Assembly (NCBI RefSeq): GCF_001428825.1
Contig: NZ_LMIT01000013.1
Coordinates: forward strand, 226,183 to 290,182
DNA from: Nocardioides sp. Root240
GTDB lineage: Bacteria; Actinomycetota; Actinomycetes; Propionibacteriales; Nocardioidaceae
Length of the DNA stretch: 64,000 nucleotides
Reading direction: 5' to 3'
The notes under the pieces are model-generated. The model was not told the DNA's origin. It did no database searches and saw only the letters and a list, made by a program, of their open reading frames with translations. Below are positions 29,834 to 37,804 of this stretch, piece by piece. Position 1 is the stretch's first letter; each line of letters opens with the position of its first letter. The translations under genes and the position numbers were made by a program.

Positions 29834-30249
29834 CCTCCGCGCCCGCGCACCTGTCCCCCACCGCGATCGACTTCATGCTCGACGAGGCCAAGACCTGGGC
29901 GGTCGTCGGTCTGTCGGGCAACCCCGGCCGTACGGCGTACCGGATCGCCGAGCTGCTGCAGCAGCACGGCAAGCGGATCGTGCCCATCCACCCCTCGGCG
30001 CCGACCGTGCTCGGCGAGCAGGGCTACGCCACCCTCGCCGACGTGCCCTTCCCGATCGACGTCGTCGACGTGTTCCGGCGCTCCGAGGAGGCGGGCCGGT
30101 TCGCGGACGAGGCCGTCGCCGTCGGCGCGAAGGGCGTGTGGTTCCAGCTGGGTGTGGTGGACGAGGCGGCGTTCGAGCGGACGACCGCGGCCGGCGTACC
30201 CATGGTGATGGACACCTGCCCGGCCATCGAGTGGCGTCAGCGGGGTTGA
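29830..30249 (+). CDS. CoA-binding domain protein
   Basis: 139-residue single-domain Rossmann protein. KTWAVVGLSGNPGRTAYRIAELLQ (about 23-46) is the nucleotide loop, and IDVVDVFRRSEEAGRFADEAV, GAKGVWFQLGVVDEAA and VMDTCPAIEW are family-conserved. Such proteins resemble the CoA-binding part of succinyl-CoA ligase alone; the activity is unknown, and the conserved cysteine in DTCP may hold CoA as a thioester or disulfide. Co-translated with the tetR gene, so the pair may sense CoA esters. Its 3' end overlaps the convergent membrane gene by 13 bp. Confidence 0.9.
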   Translation: MTSAPAHLSPTAIDFMLDEAKTWAVVGLSGNPGRTAYRIAELLQQHGKRIVPIHPSAPTVLGEQGYATLADVPFPIDVVDVFRRSEEAGRFADEAVAVGAKGVWFQLGVVDEAAFERTTAAGVPMVMDTCPAIEWRQRG

Positions 30250-31406
30250 GCCTGCGGCGTAGGACGCCGTAGCGCCCGGCTCGGCCAGCCGACCACCGCC
30301 TCGAGCGGACCCCGCCGGCCCAGCAGGGCGAACACCGCCCCGACGCCGAGGACCACGGCCACGTGCCAGCCGAAGGTGTCCGGCTCCTCCGCGGGCCACA
30401 CCTCGGGCGTGCGCATCACGAGGTGCAGCGTGTAGAGCGTGAGCGGGATCGCGCCCGCTCCGGCGAGGACCGCGAGGGCGACCCGGCCGGGCCGCGGCAG
30501 CACGTGGACCAGCGCCAGCGACAGCCCGATGACGACGAGCGCGCTGCCGATGGTCTGGGCGAGGTCGAAGGGCGTCGCGGAGTGCGGGGAGACCACCAGG
30601 AGCCACTGCCACGGTCCACCGGTGGGCGTCGTGCCGTGCTGGCTCCCGGCCAGCACCTGCAGCAGCTCGTCGTGGGTCGTGACCCGTAACGGCATCAGCG
30701 CGTCGCGGACCTCGAGGCTGCTGGTGCACAGCCGCGAGACCGCCGTGGCCACGACGGCCAGGCCCAGGCCGGACGCCGCCAGCCCGAGCGGCACGCGCCA
30801 GCCGCGCAGGTCCATGCGGCCCAGCGCCATCCCGGCGAGGAGGTAGGCCAGCCACGGCACGGCCGGGTAGTAGCCGGTGAGCAGCAGGTCGGCGAGCAGC
30901 GGGCCCGGGGCCGAGAGCCGGTCGAGGTCGGGGCTGCCGAGCTCGCGCACGGGGAGCTCGGGGCGCAGCAGGTGCGACGCGATCGGCGCCACCACGACCC
31001 AGACCGCCGCGAGCGCCGCGAGCGCCGGGGCCCGCAGGCCGAGGAACGGGAGTCCGAGCAGGAACAGCACGCCGTAGTAGGCGAGGATCACGGCCAGCCC
31101 GGTCTCGAGACCGCCGAGCGCGAGTCCGAGGAGGGCCACCAGGACGGCCCGCGCGGCGAGGCCCAGGGTCGTCCGGCCGAGCTCGCGACCGTGCTGCGGG
31201 TCGGCTCCCCCGCTCATCAACGCCATGCTCACGCCGGCGAGCACGGCGAACAGCGCCGAGGCCCGGCCGCCCGCCAGCCACTGGACGGTCGTGAGCTCGC
31301 CGGTCGCCGTACGCCCCTCGAGGACGTGGGTGGCGATCATGCCGAGGAGCGCCACCGTGCGGGCCACGTCGATGCCGACGAGGCGCCCGGGGCGCAGGAC
31401 CGTCAT
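30237..31406 (-). CDS. Multi-pass membrane protein, DUF418/heparan acetyltransferase-like
   Basis: 389 residues and about ten membrane helices. It opens with [24 protein letters not shown], the entry motif of the acyltransferase-3/DUF1624/DUF418 superfamily, with Asp near 14 and His near 26. Internal repeats of leucine-rich helices follow. Relatives transfer acetyl groups across membranes or are of unknown function, and the substrate here is not clear. ATG overlaps the purE stop by 4 bases (ATGA), so it is translated with purE. Convergent with the CoA-binding gene. Confidence 0.82.
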   Translation of the reverse strand: MTVLRPGRLVGIDVARTVALLGMIATHVLEGRTATGELTTVQWLAGGRASALFAVLAGVSMALMSGGADPQHGRELGRTTLGLAARAVLVALLGLALGGLETGLAVILAYYGVLFLLGLPFLGLRAPALAALAAVWVVVAPIASHLLRPELPVRELGSPDLDRLSAPGPLLADLLLTGYYPAVPWLAYLLAGMALGRMDLRGWRVPLGLAASGLGLAVVATAVSRLCTSSLEVRDALMPLRVTTHDELLQVLAGSQHGTTPTGGPWQWLLVVSPHSATPFDLAQTIGSALVVIGLSLALVHVLPRPGRVALAVLAGAGAIPLTLYTLHLVMRTPEVWPAEEPDTFGWHVAVVLGVGAVFALLGRRGPLEAVVGWPSRALRRPTPQAQPR

Positions 31407-31891
31407 CGGCCGCGGACCACGGCGCCCTTCGCCTCGGCGGCGAGCTTCAGCTCGGCCTGGAAGTCGGTCATCCTCTGCTGGAGCGCGGGGTCGGTCGCCG
31501 CCAGGATCCGTACGGCGAGCAGGCCGGCGTTGCGCGCACCGCCGATCGCGACCGTGGCCACCGGCACCCCGGCCGGCATCTGCACGATCGAGAGCAGCGA
31601 GTCCATGCCGTCGAGGTACTTCAGCGGCACCGGGACCCCGATGACGGGGAGCGGCGTGACCGCGGCGAGCATGCCGGGCAGGTGCGCGGCGCCACCGGCA
31701 CCCGCGATGATCACCGACAGGCCGCGACCGGCGGCCTCCTTGCCGTAGGCGATCATCTCCTCCGGCATCCGGTGGGCGGAGACGACGTCGGCCTCGTGCT
31801 CGATGCCGAACTCCTGCAGGGCCTCCGCTGCCAGCTGCATCACCGGCCAGTCCGAGTCCGAACCCATCACGATGCCCACACGCGCGCTCAT
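31403..31891 (-). CDS. purE: 5-(Carboxyamino)imidazole ribonucleotide mutase
   Basis: 162 residues. PurE moves the carboxylate of N5-CAIR to C4 in purine synthesis, following Pur[16 protein letters not shown] (about 8-22) binds phosphate and SAHRMPEEM near 37-45 carries the catalytic His. [29 protein letters not shown] closes the active site. The octameric class I signature is complete. ATG at 31891 rather than the more distal ATG at 31924, because TAGGCT (31899-31904) ends 7 bases before it. It has its own promoter and is separated from purK by an 82-bp palindrome. Confidence 0.95.
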   Translation of the reverse strand: MSARVGIVMGSDSDWPVMQLAAEALQEFGIEHEADVVSAHRMPEEMIAYGKEAAGRGLSVIIAGAGGAAHLPGMLAAVTPLPVIGVPVPLKYLDGMDSLLSIVQMPAGVPVATVAIGGARNAGLLAVRILAATDPALQQRMTDFQAELKLAAEAKGAVVRGR

Positions 31892-31923
31892 GGGCGGCAG
31901 CCTAGTGAGGCGCCGCGCCCGCA

Positions 31924-32005
31924 TGTAACTCGGTGTTCGGATGCACTGCCACGGTGTCGTGACCGGTCACGAGTCCGTGATGGTGCACCCGAACACCGAG
32001 TTACA
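31924..32005. repeat. 82-bp dyad between purK and purE
   Basis: A single symmetry axis at 31964/31965 spans 82 bp, with 35 of 41 positions complementary. The 23-base outer arms (31924-31946 and 31983-32005) differ at one position and contain TGTAACTCGGTGTTCGG. The centre CGTGACCGGTCACG (31958-31971) is perfect. It follows the purK stop (32036) by 30 bp and precedes the purE promoter. Confidence 0.75.
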
Positions 32006-32035
32006 AGCTGAGGCGCGCGACAAGGAAAGGCGAAG

Positions 32036-33208
32036 TCACTCGCTCTCGTTGCCGAGGTCGCCCCGGAACCACGCCGCCGCGTGCCGCGCGCGCTCGAGGC
32101 AGTCCTCGAGGTCGTCGCCGAAGGTGTTGACGTGGCCCACCTTGCGGCCGGGGCGCAGGTCCTTGCCGTAGAGGTGCACCCGCAGCCGCGGGTCGCGGGC
32201 CAGTGCGTGCGGGTAGCCGTCGTAGAGCCGGCCGACCGCCGGGTCGTCGCCGCCGAGGATGTTGACCATCACGGTCCAGCGGGCGCGCGGCTCCGGGGAG
32301 CCCAGCGGCAGGTCGAGGGCGGCACGGAGGTGGTTCTCGAACTGGCTGGTGACGGCGCCGTCCTGGGTCCAGTGCCCGGTGTTGTGGGGGCGCATGGCCA
32401 GCTCGTTGATGGCGATGCCGGGCTTGCCCGCGGCGTCCACCGTCTCGAACAGCTCCACGGCGAGGATGCCGGTGACGCCGAGCTCGCCGGCGATCCGCAG
32501 GGCCAGCTCCTGGGCGGAGGTGGCGAGGGCGGGATCGAGGTCGGGCGCCGGGGCGACGACCTCGCTGCAGATGCCGTCGACCTGCAGCGTCGCCACGACC
32601 GGGTACGCCGCCGCCTGGCCGCTCGGCGAGCGGGCGACGAGCGCGGAGAGCTCGCGCCGGAACTCCACGAGCTCCTCGGCCAGCAGCCGCACGCCGGTCC
32701 GCTCGGCGACATCGAGGGCCTCGGTCACGTCGTCGGTGGTGCGGGCGAACCAGACGCCCTTGCCGTCGTACCCGCCCCGGGAGGTCTTGAGGACGCACGG
32801 CAGCCCGAACTCCTCGACCTCGGCGACCGACGTGACGACGGCCCAGCGCGGCTGCGGCGCGCCCAGGCGGGTCATCGCCTCGCGCATGACGACCTTGTCC
32901 TGCGCGTGCACCAGCGCCTCGGGACCGGGGTGCGCGACGACACCGTCGGCGGCCAGCGCGCGCAGGTGCTCGGTCGGGACGTGCTCGTGGTCGAAGGTGA
33001 CGACCGAGCAGCCCGCGGTGACCTCGCGCAGCGTCGCGAGGTCGCGGTAGTCGCCGACCTGCTGGTCCGGGATGACCTGGGCGGCCGAGACGCCCTCGGC
33101 CTCGGCGAGCAGGCGAAGCGGTACGCCGAGCGCGATCGCGGGCTGGGCCATCATCCGGGCGAGCTGGCCGCCACCGATCACGGCGATGCGGGGAGAGCGT
33201 TCGGTCAC
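32036..33208 (-). CDS. purK: 5-(Carboxyamino)imidazole ribonucleotide synthase
   Basis: 390 residues, ATP-grasp enzyme that carboxylates AIR with bicarbonate and ATP. The N-terminal GGGQLARMMAQPAIALG loop (about 12-28) is the family start. CVLKTSRGGYDGKGVW near 147 is the ATP-grasp glycine loop, and NELAMRPHNTGHWT near 273 carries the metal ligands. The GTG at 33208 is preferred since TAAAGT (33216-33221) ends 7 bases upstream, which drops about 44 residues of out-of-family sequence present in the longest open frame. Confidence 0.95.
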   Translation of the reverse strand: MTERSPRIAVIGGGQLARMMAQPAIALGVPLRLLAEAEGVSAAQVIPDQQVGDYRDLATLREVTAGCSVVTFDHEHVPTEHLRALAADGVVAHPGPEALVHAQDKVVMREAMTRLGAPQPRWAVVTSVAEVEEFGLPCVLKTSRGGYDGKGVWFARTTDDVTEALDVAERTGVRLLAEELVEFRRELSALVARSPSGQAAAYPVVATLQVDGICSEVVAPAPDLDPALATSAQELALRIAGELGVTGILAVELFETVDAAGKPGIAINELAMRPHNTGHWTQDGAVTSQFENHLRAALDLPLGSPEPRARWTVMVNILGGDDPAVGRLYDGYPHALARDPRLRVHLYGKDLRPGRKVGHVNTFGDDLEDCLERARHAAAWFRGDLGNESE

Positions 33209-33229
33209 GGGCCGAACTTTAGGCGGGTC

Positions 33230-33393
33230 AGAGGTCGCGCTGGCAGGGGGCTGTCGAGTCGAGCGTCGCTCCAGTGCGTGCAGGTGTGCCGCCGACGAGG
33301 GAGCCGTGCCGGAGGCACGGCGACCGAGGAGAAGGTGCACCGGCGCGTGCTGGGGCGGCGCTCGGCCGGCATGCCCCTGCCAGCGCGACCTCT
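33230..33393. repeat. 164-bp nested palindrome upstream of purK
   Basis: Perfectly complementary 20-base arms at 33230-33249 and 33374-33393 (outer end AGAGGTCGCG and its complement). A central stem GCCGTGCC-GGA-GGCACGGC lies at 33303-33321, and a partly paired layer CCAG/CTGG sits between. The right end overlaps the stop codon of the winged-helix gene. The left end lies 9 bp upstream of the purK -10. Terminator, structured RNA or a mobile palindromic element are all possible. Confidence 0.75.
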
Positions 33394-33719
33394 CAGGCGG
33401 TGTCGGTCAGATCGGCCGGCTCGCCGGACTCGAAGCGCAGGCCCTGGCCACGGATCGTGGTGATCAGGCGCGGCTGGCGCGTGTCGTCGCCGAGCTTGCG
33501 CCGTACCCAGCCCAGGTGGACGTCGATCGTCTTCGACGACGTCCAGAAGGTCACACCCCACACGTCGCGCATGAGCTCCTCGCGGCTGACCACCGTGCCG
33601 GCCCTGGCGATCAGGGCATGCACGAGATCGAACTCCTTGCGCGAAAGCAGGATCTCGCGGTCCCCCCGCCATGCACGCCGGGTCGAGGGATCGACCCGTA
33701 CGTCCTGCACCTCGATCAC
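33393..33719 (-). CDS. Orphan OmpR/PhoB-type winged-helix DNA-binding protein
   Basis: 108 residues that make up only the effector domain of a response regulator. LSRKEFDLVHALIARAGTVVSREELMRDVWG is the standard winged-helix N-terminal part, followed by SSKTIDVHLGWVRRKLGDD and the wing LITTIRGQGLRFE. There is no receiver domain and no room for one upstream (the next gene starts 74 bp away). It may act constitutively or be controlled by level or partner. The GTG at 33719 has TACCTT (33727-33732) 7 bases upstream; a TTG at 33728 is the longer alternative. The acidic tail SGEPADLTDTA is short. Confidence 0.88.
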   Translation of the reverse strand: MIEVQDVRVDPSTRRAWRGDREILLSRKEFDLVHALIARAGTVVSREELMRDVWGVTFWTSSKTIDVHLGWVRRKLGDDTRQPRLITTIRGQGLRFESGEPADLTDTA

Positions 33720-33792
33720 AGAGGTCAAGGTAAGGACGCGAACGGGTTGCCGGAGGGGAAACGGCGAGAATTTTGCCCAGCGATTCCGCGGG

Positions 33793-34770
33793 TCAGGCGC
33801 GGCGCACGGCGACCGGCTCGACCACGCCGAAGCCCCGGACCGGCCGCGGGGGCAGTGGCCGGGACTCGATCTGGTCGGCCGGGAGGAGGTCCGCGGTGGC
33901 GTGGTCGACGATGATCCGGTTGCGGCGGGCGACCTGCGTGAGGCGGGCGGCGAGGTTGACCGGAGGGCCGAAGACGTCGCCCAGGCGCAGCACGACGCCG
34001 CCGCTGGCGAGGCCCACCCGGACGTCGGGCATCCGCGGGTCGCGGCCGATCACGTTGATGATCCCCTCGGCCGTGGTGAACGCCGCCATGGGGTCGTCGT
34101 TCACGAAGAGCACCGCGTCGCCCATGCTCTTGATCAGGCGGCCACGCTCGCGGGTGATCACGTCACCGCACCGGGCCTCGAAGATCTCGACCAGCTCACC
34201 GATCCGCTCGCGGCTGACCTCGTTGGACAGCGCAGTGAAGCCGACGATGTCGGCGAAGCCGACGCTGAGGTCGGTGGTGTGCGGGTCCGCGTCGATGGCA
34301 CGCACGGACTGCATCCGCGACACCGCGGCGGTCAGGTGGCGGCGCCAGGCGTAGATCAGCAGGTCCTCGAAGCGGGAGCCGAAGCGCTCGACCACCCAGG
34401 CCGACGCGTCGCCGTCGCCTCCGTGCTGCTCGACGTACGCCTCGTCGACGTGGTGGACGAGCTCGCCGACCTCCCAGTCGGCGAGGCGGGCCATGCTCAG
34501 GCCCACCCCGCGGGCGACGTTGAGGGCGACGTCGAAGTCGATGATGCCCTCGCCGAGCAGGTCGACCATGAGCTGGAGGGCGTGCACGTCGGCGTCGGTG
34601 TAGGCGCGCGCGTCGCCGCGCTCCGGGAAGCCGAGGGTGCGCCAGAGCCGGCGCGCCCGCTCGAGCGGGATGCCCGCGCGTTCGGCGACGTCGGCGGCCG
34701 TGAGCTGGGGCTCATCCCCGAGGAAGGTCAGCTCGGGGTCGTTCTCAGACACCTTCGTCGCGGCCGTCAC
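33793..34770 (-). CDS. Class III adenylate/guanylate cyclase
   Basis: 325 residues. The N-terminal third (about 25-110) has a MerR-like start (AADVAERAGIPLERARRLWRTLGFP) and helical segments, resembling the regulatory region of Rv1264/Rv2212-type cyclases. The catalytic domain runs from about 160: VGFADIVGFTALSNEV with the metal-binding aspartates, GRLIKSMGDAVLFV with the Lys/Asp pair and VNLAARLTQVARRNRIIV with the transition-state Asn/Arg. It makes cAMP most likely. The start is uncertain: GTG 34770 (26-bp overlap with the PH-domain gene) or GTG 34752 (8-bp overlap). Confidence 0.9.
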   Translation of the reverse strand: MTAATKVSENDPELTFLGDEPQLTAADVAERAGIPLERARRLWRTLGFPERGDARAYTDADVHALQLMVDLLGEGIIDFDVALNVARGVGLSMARLADWEVGELVHHVDEAYVEQHGGDGDASAWVVERFGSRFEDLLIYAWRRHLTAAVSRMQSVRAIDADPHTTDLSVGFADIVGFTALSNEVSRERIGELVEIFEARCGDVITRERGRLIKSMGDAVLFVNDDPMAAFTTAEGIINVIGRDPRMPDVRVGLASGGVVLRLGDVFGPPVNLAARLTQVARRNRIIVDHATADLLPADQIESRPLPPRPVRGFGVVEPVAVRRA

Positions 34771-35272
34771 GGCGGCCGCCGCCCTGGTGGAGCTCGTGGA
34801 GCAGCTCGTTGAGCTGGCGCTGCGCGGCCTCCACGTGCGGGATGTCGTTGAGGCGGGCCGGCTGGTTGGCCGACGCGTCGGCGATCAGCAGGCTGCCGCA
34901 GCCGAAGGGCCGGTCGATCAGGTTGATCTCGATCGAGATGTCGCTGACCCGGGCCAGCGGGATGTCGTGGCCGCGGCGGGTGACGATGCCCCAGCGCGTG
35001 ATCAGGCGGCGGTCGGTGAAGGCGTGCACCGTGGTCGCCCACACCAGGAACGGGCGCACCGAGAACCACGCGATGCCGAGGATCACCAGCACCCACACGA
35101 TGTAGCCGAGCACCTGCTGGAAGCCGTCGTCGTCGAGGTTGGCCTCGGCGGCGACCCCGATCGCGAGCAGCACGACCAGCGCCAGGATCGGCACGAACAG
35201 CGCCTTCGGGTGCTGGCGCGTGCTGAGGATCAGGCGCTCGCCCGGGTTGAGCAGCTTCTTCGAGATGGCCAC
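34745..35272 (-). CDS. PH-domain membrane protein
   Basis: 175 residues. Two membrane helices (FVPILALVVLLAIGVAA and IVWVLVILGIAWFSV) precede a bacterial PH (bPH2/YdbS-like) domain: VHAFTDRRLITRWGIVTRRGHDIPLARVSDISIEI. The first residues VAISKKLLNPGERLILSTRQHPK are typical of these proteins. It corresponds to Rv3278c next to birA in mycobacteria. Role unknown. The GTG at 35272 drops a long Arg-rich out-of-family extension. It overlaps the cyclase start. Confidence 0.87.
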   Translation of the reverse strand: MAISKKLLNPGERLILSTRQHPKALFVPILALVVLLAIGVAAEANLDDDGFQQVLGYIVWVLVILGIAWFSVRPFLVWATTVHAFTDRRLITRWGIVTRRGHDIPLARVSDISIEINLIDRPFGCGSLLIADASANQPARLNDIPHVEAAQRQLNELLHELHQGGGRRDGRDEGV

Positions 35273-35307
35273 GGGGAGATCATTCCACCTTCGCGGTCGG
35301 CGCGCGC

Positions 35308-36141
35308 TCAGTCCGTGGCACGCACGTGCACGACGTCGCCGGCACCCACCCGCTCGGGACCGCCGGCCGTCTCGACCACGAGGCGGCCGTCGTCGTCGAC
35401 GTCGACCGCGCGGCCGGTCAGCTCGCCCCCTCCGGGGAGGTCGACGCGGACGTCGCGACCGAGGGTCGCGCACTGGGCCCGGTACGACGACGCGAGCCGC
35501 GCGGTGCCGAGCTCGCCGCCGGCCTGCCAGACGTCGTACCCCTCGCGGATGGCGGCGACGGCGTCGATCAGCACCTGCGTGCGGTCGGGCACGTCGGCCC
35601 CGTCGGGCGAGGCGATCGACAGGCTGGTCGCGGTCTCGACCGGGAGCTCGTCGGCGTCCATCGCGACGTTGATGCCGACGCCGACGATCGCGGCCGGCCC
35701 GTCGGGGGTCTCGACGCGCTCGACCAGGATCCCGGCGACCTTGCGGTCACCGTCGAGGAGCACGTCGTTGGGCCACTTCACGCGGGCGTCGTAGCCGTGA
35801 GCGGTGAGCGCCTTCGCCACGTTGTGGCCGACCAGGAGCGGGAGCCAGGGCCAGGAGGCCGGCGGGACGCTCGGACGCAGCACCAGCGAGAAGGTGACCG
35901 CCGTACCGGCGGGCGTCTCCCAGGTGCGGTCGAGCCGGCCGCGGCCGGCGACCTGGTGGTCGGCGGCGACGACGAGTCCCTCGGTCGCGCCGGCCCGGGC
36001 CCGCTCGCCCGCGAGCTGGTTGGTCGAGGGGGCCTCGGGCAGCAGCTCCACGCCGGCGCCCGGGGTCAGGGCGAAGGCGGCAGCGAGACGGTCGCCGTCG
36101 AGCGGGGCGCGGTCCGGGTTCGGGGAGGAGCCGAGAGTCAC
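35308..36141 (-). CDS. birA: Biotin-[acetyl-CoA-carboxylase] ligase
   Basis: 277 residues. Activates biotin as biotinyl-AMP and attaches it to the carboxyl carrier protein. STNQLAGERAR near 42 holds the substrate end, HQVAGRGRLDRTWETPAGTAVTFSLVL near 66 the adenylate loop (GRGR), KWPNDVLLDGDRKVAGILVE near 122 the ATP/biotin segment and GVGINVA near 152. No N-terminal helix-turn-helix, so it is a ligase only. The small C-terminal SH3-like domain is present (RDVRVDLPGGGELTGRAVDVDDDGRLVV). GTG start follows CAGGGT by 7 bases. Confidence 0.94.
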   Translation of the reverse strand: MTLGSSPNPDRAPLDGDRLAAAFALTPGAGVELLPEAPSTNQLAGERARAGATEGLVVAADHQVAGRGRLDRTWETPAGTAVTFSLVLRPSVPPASWPWLPLLVGHNVAKALTAHGYDARVKWPNDVLLDGDRKVAGILVERVETPDGPAAIVGVGINVAMDADELPVETATSLSIASPDGADVPDRTQVLIDAVAAIREGYDVWQAGGELGTARLASSYRAQCATLGRDVRVDLPGGGELTGRAVDVDDDGRLVVETAGGPERVGAGDVVHVRATD

Positions 36142-36248
36142 GGTGCCTACCCTGTCGCAGCCGGCGCGTTGAGGAAACCCCGGGGTCCGGGCCGACGTGA
36201 CCTGCCAGGTCATGGCCGCGCGCACCCCGGGTCGGTCACGATGGCGTG

Positions 36249-36602
36249 ATGAACCCGCTCATCGCGACCGGCGCCGCGGCGTACGCCGGACTCGGCCTCG
36301 TGTCCTTCCTCAAGCCCGGTGTCGTCCCGGCGATCATCGGGAGCACCGCCCCGAACGCCGACTCCCGCACCGAGATCCGGGCCGTGTACGGCGGCCTGCC
36401 GCTCGCCTTCGCCGCGACCCTCGCCGCCAGCCCCGCCTCCGGGACGGCCATCGGGGTGGCCACGGCCGGCATGGCGGCGGGCCGGGCAGGCTCGGCCCTC
36501 TTCGAGGGACGGCCGAGCGCGAAGATGGCCGGCTTCGTGCTGCTGGAGGCAGCGGTCGCGGGCGCACTGCTGCTCGGAGCCCGGCAGGCCCGCAGCGCCT
36601 GA
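36249..36602 (+). CDS. Small DUF4345-like membrane protein
   Basis: 117 residues and three to four membrane helices, with Ala/Gly-rich segments. The NSxxEIRAVYGGLPLAF block (about 36-52) is the mark of DUF4345-type proteins of unknown function. ATG chosen over the GTG one codon upstream. A weak -10-like CACGAT lies 6-9 bases upstream. Convergent with the epoxide hydrolase. Confidence 0.75.
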   Translation: MNPLIATGAAAYAGLGLVSFLKPGVVPAIIGSTAPNADSRTEIRAVYGGLPLAFAATLAASPASGTAIGVATAGMAAGRAGSALFEGRPSAKMAGFVLLEAAVAGALLLGARQARSA

Positions 36603-36637
36603 CCGTCGTCGGCCGGGCGCTGCGGGACGGAGGGGAC

Positions 36638-37750
36638 TCAGCCGAAGAACGTCCGCAGGTCGCCGACCACGTCCATCGGGACCTCCATCGCCGCGAAGTG
36701 ACCACCCCGCGGGAACTCCGACCAGTGCGCGATGTTCGCGTTGTCGCGCTCGGCGAGCGAGCGGATCGTCTGGAAGTCGTCCTTGAAGACCGCGACCCCG
36801 ATCCGGCCGGTGCTGACGACCGGCTCCGCGCCGGCGTGCTGCTCCTCGTAGTGGTACCGCGCGGCCGAGCCGTAGGTGTTCGTCAGCCAGTAGAGCGTCG
36901 CCTGCGCGAGCACCTGCTCGGGCGCGACCAGGCTGGTGCCGTTGCCGAAGCTCTCGAAGAGCTCGCTGTAGGCGAGCACCGCCACGGGCGAGTCGGCCAG
37001 GCCGGCGGCGACCGTCTGCGGGCGGGTGCCGTTCATCTGGTTGTAGCCGCCGACCGACTGGAACCACTGCATGTGCTCGAGCGCGGCGTACTCCTTCGGG
37101 CCGAAGTCCGCGAACTCGGCCGGGTCGCCGCTCGGGAACGAGAACAGGTGCAGCACGTGCGCTCCGAGGAAGCCGTCCGGGTTCGCGACGGCGAGCTCAC
37201 GGCCGACCATCGCCCCGCCGTCGCTGCCGTGGACGCCGTAGGCGTCGTAGCCGAGCCGGCGCATCAGCACGTCGTACGCCGCCGCGACCCGCCTCATCGT
37301 CCAGCCGGTGTCGACGACCGGCGTCGACCAGCCGAAGCCCGGCATCGAGGGGATCACCAGGTGGAAGGCGTCCTCGGCGCGGCCGCCGTGGGCCTCGGGG
37401 TCGACCAGCGGGTCGATCATGTCGAGGAAGTCGAGCACCGATCCCGGGTAGGTGTGGGCCAGGAGCAGCGGGGTCGCGCCGGCGTGCTGCGAGCGGACGT
37501 GCAGGAAGTGGATCCGCTGGCCGTCGACCTCGGTGACGAAGTTGTCGTAGGAGTTCAGGCGCTCGTCGACCGCACGCCAGTCGAACGCCTTCCACTGCTC
37601 GACCATGGAGCGCAGGTACGACGACGGGGTGCCGTACTCCCAGGAGTCGCCGGGGACGGCGGGGGCGAAGCGGGTGTGCTCGAGGCGGGCGCGGAGGTCG
37701 TCGAGGTCGGTCTGGGCGATGTCGATGACGAAGGGGGTGATCTGGTTCAT
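36638..37750 (-). CDS. Epoxide hydrolase, alpha/beta fold with EHN domain
   Basis: 370 residues. The N-terminal EHN domain (PFVIDIAQTDLDDLRARLEHTRFAP) covers the active site. The alpha/beta core has HTYPGSVLDFLDMIDPLVDP (oxyanion hole) and VHGSDGGAMVGRELA near 175, with the nucleophile Asp. The late His is in RGGHFAAMEVP near 355. It opens epoxides to diols through an enzyme ester. The ATG at 37750 is preferred because TAGCGT (37758-37763) ends 7 bases upstream. Divergent from a WYL regulator that probably controls it. Confidence 0.9.
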   Translation of the reverse strand: MNQITPFVIDIAQTDLDDLRARLEHTRFAPAVPGDSWEYGTPSSYLRSMVEQWKAFDWRAVDERLNSYDNFVTEVDGQRIHFLHVRSQHAGATPLLLAHTYPGSVLDFLDMIDPLVDPEAHGGRAEDAFHLVIPSMPGFGWSTPVVDTGWTMRRVAAAYDVLMRRLGYDAYGVHGSDGGAMVGRELAVANPDGFLGAHVLHLFSFPSGDPAEFADFGPKEYAALEHMQWFQSVGGYNQMNGTRPQTVAAGLADSPVAVLAYSELFESFGNGTSLVAPEQVLAQATLYWLTNTYGSAARYHYEEQHAGAEPVVSTGRIGVAVFKDDFQTIRSLAERDNANIAHWSEFPRGGHFAAMEVPMDVVGDLRTFFG

Positions 37751-37774
37751 GACACGCACGCTACGAGCCATACC

Positions 37775-37801
37775 GGAACGGTTGTTTCCTGTTAGAACGG
37801 T
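37775..37801. promoter_or_regulatory. Operator candidates between epoxide hydrolase and the WYL gene
   Basis: A direct repeat GAACGGT (37776-37782 and 37795-37801, 19 bp apart) and an inverted repeat GGAA-N7-TTCC (37775-37789) lie in the 54-bp shared promoter, next to the weak -10 TAGAAC (37793-37798) of the regulator. Which one is used cannot be told. Confidence 0.35.
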
Positions 37802-37804
37802 CGG

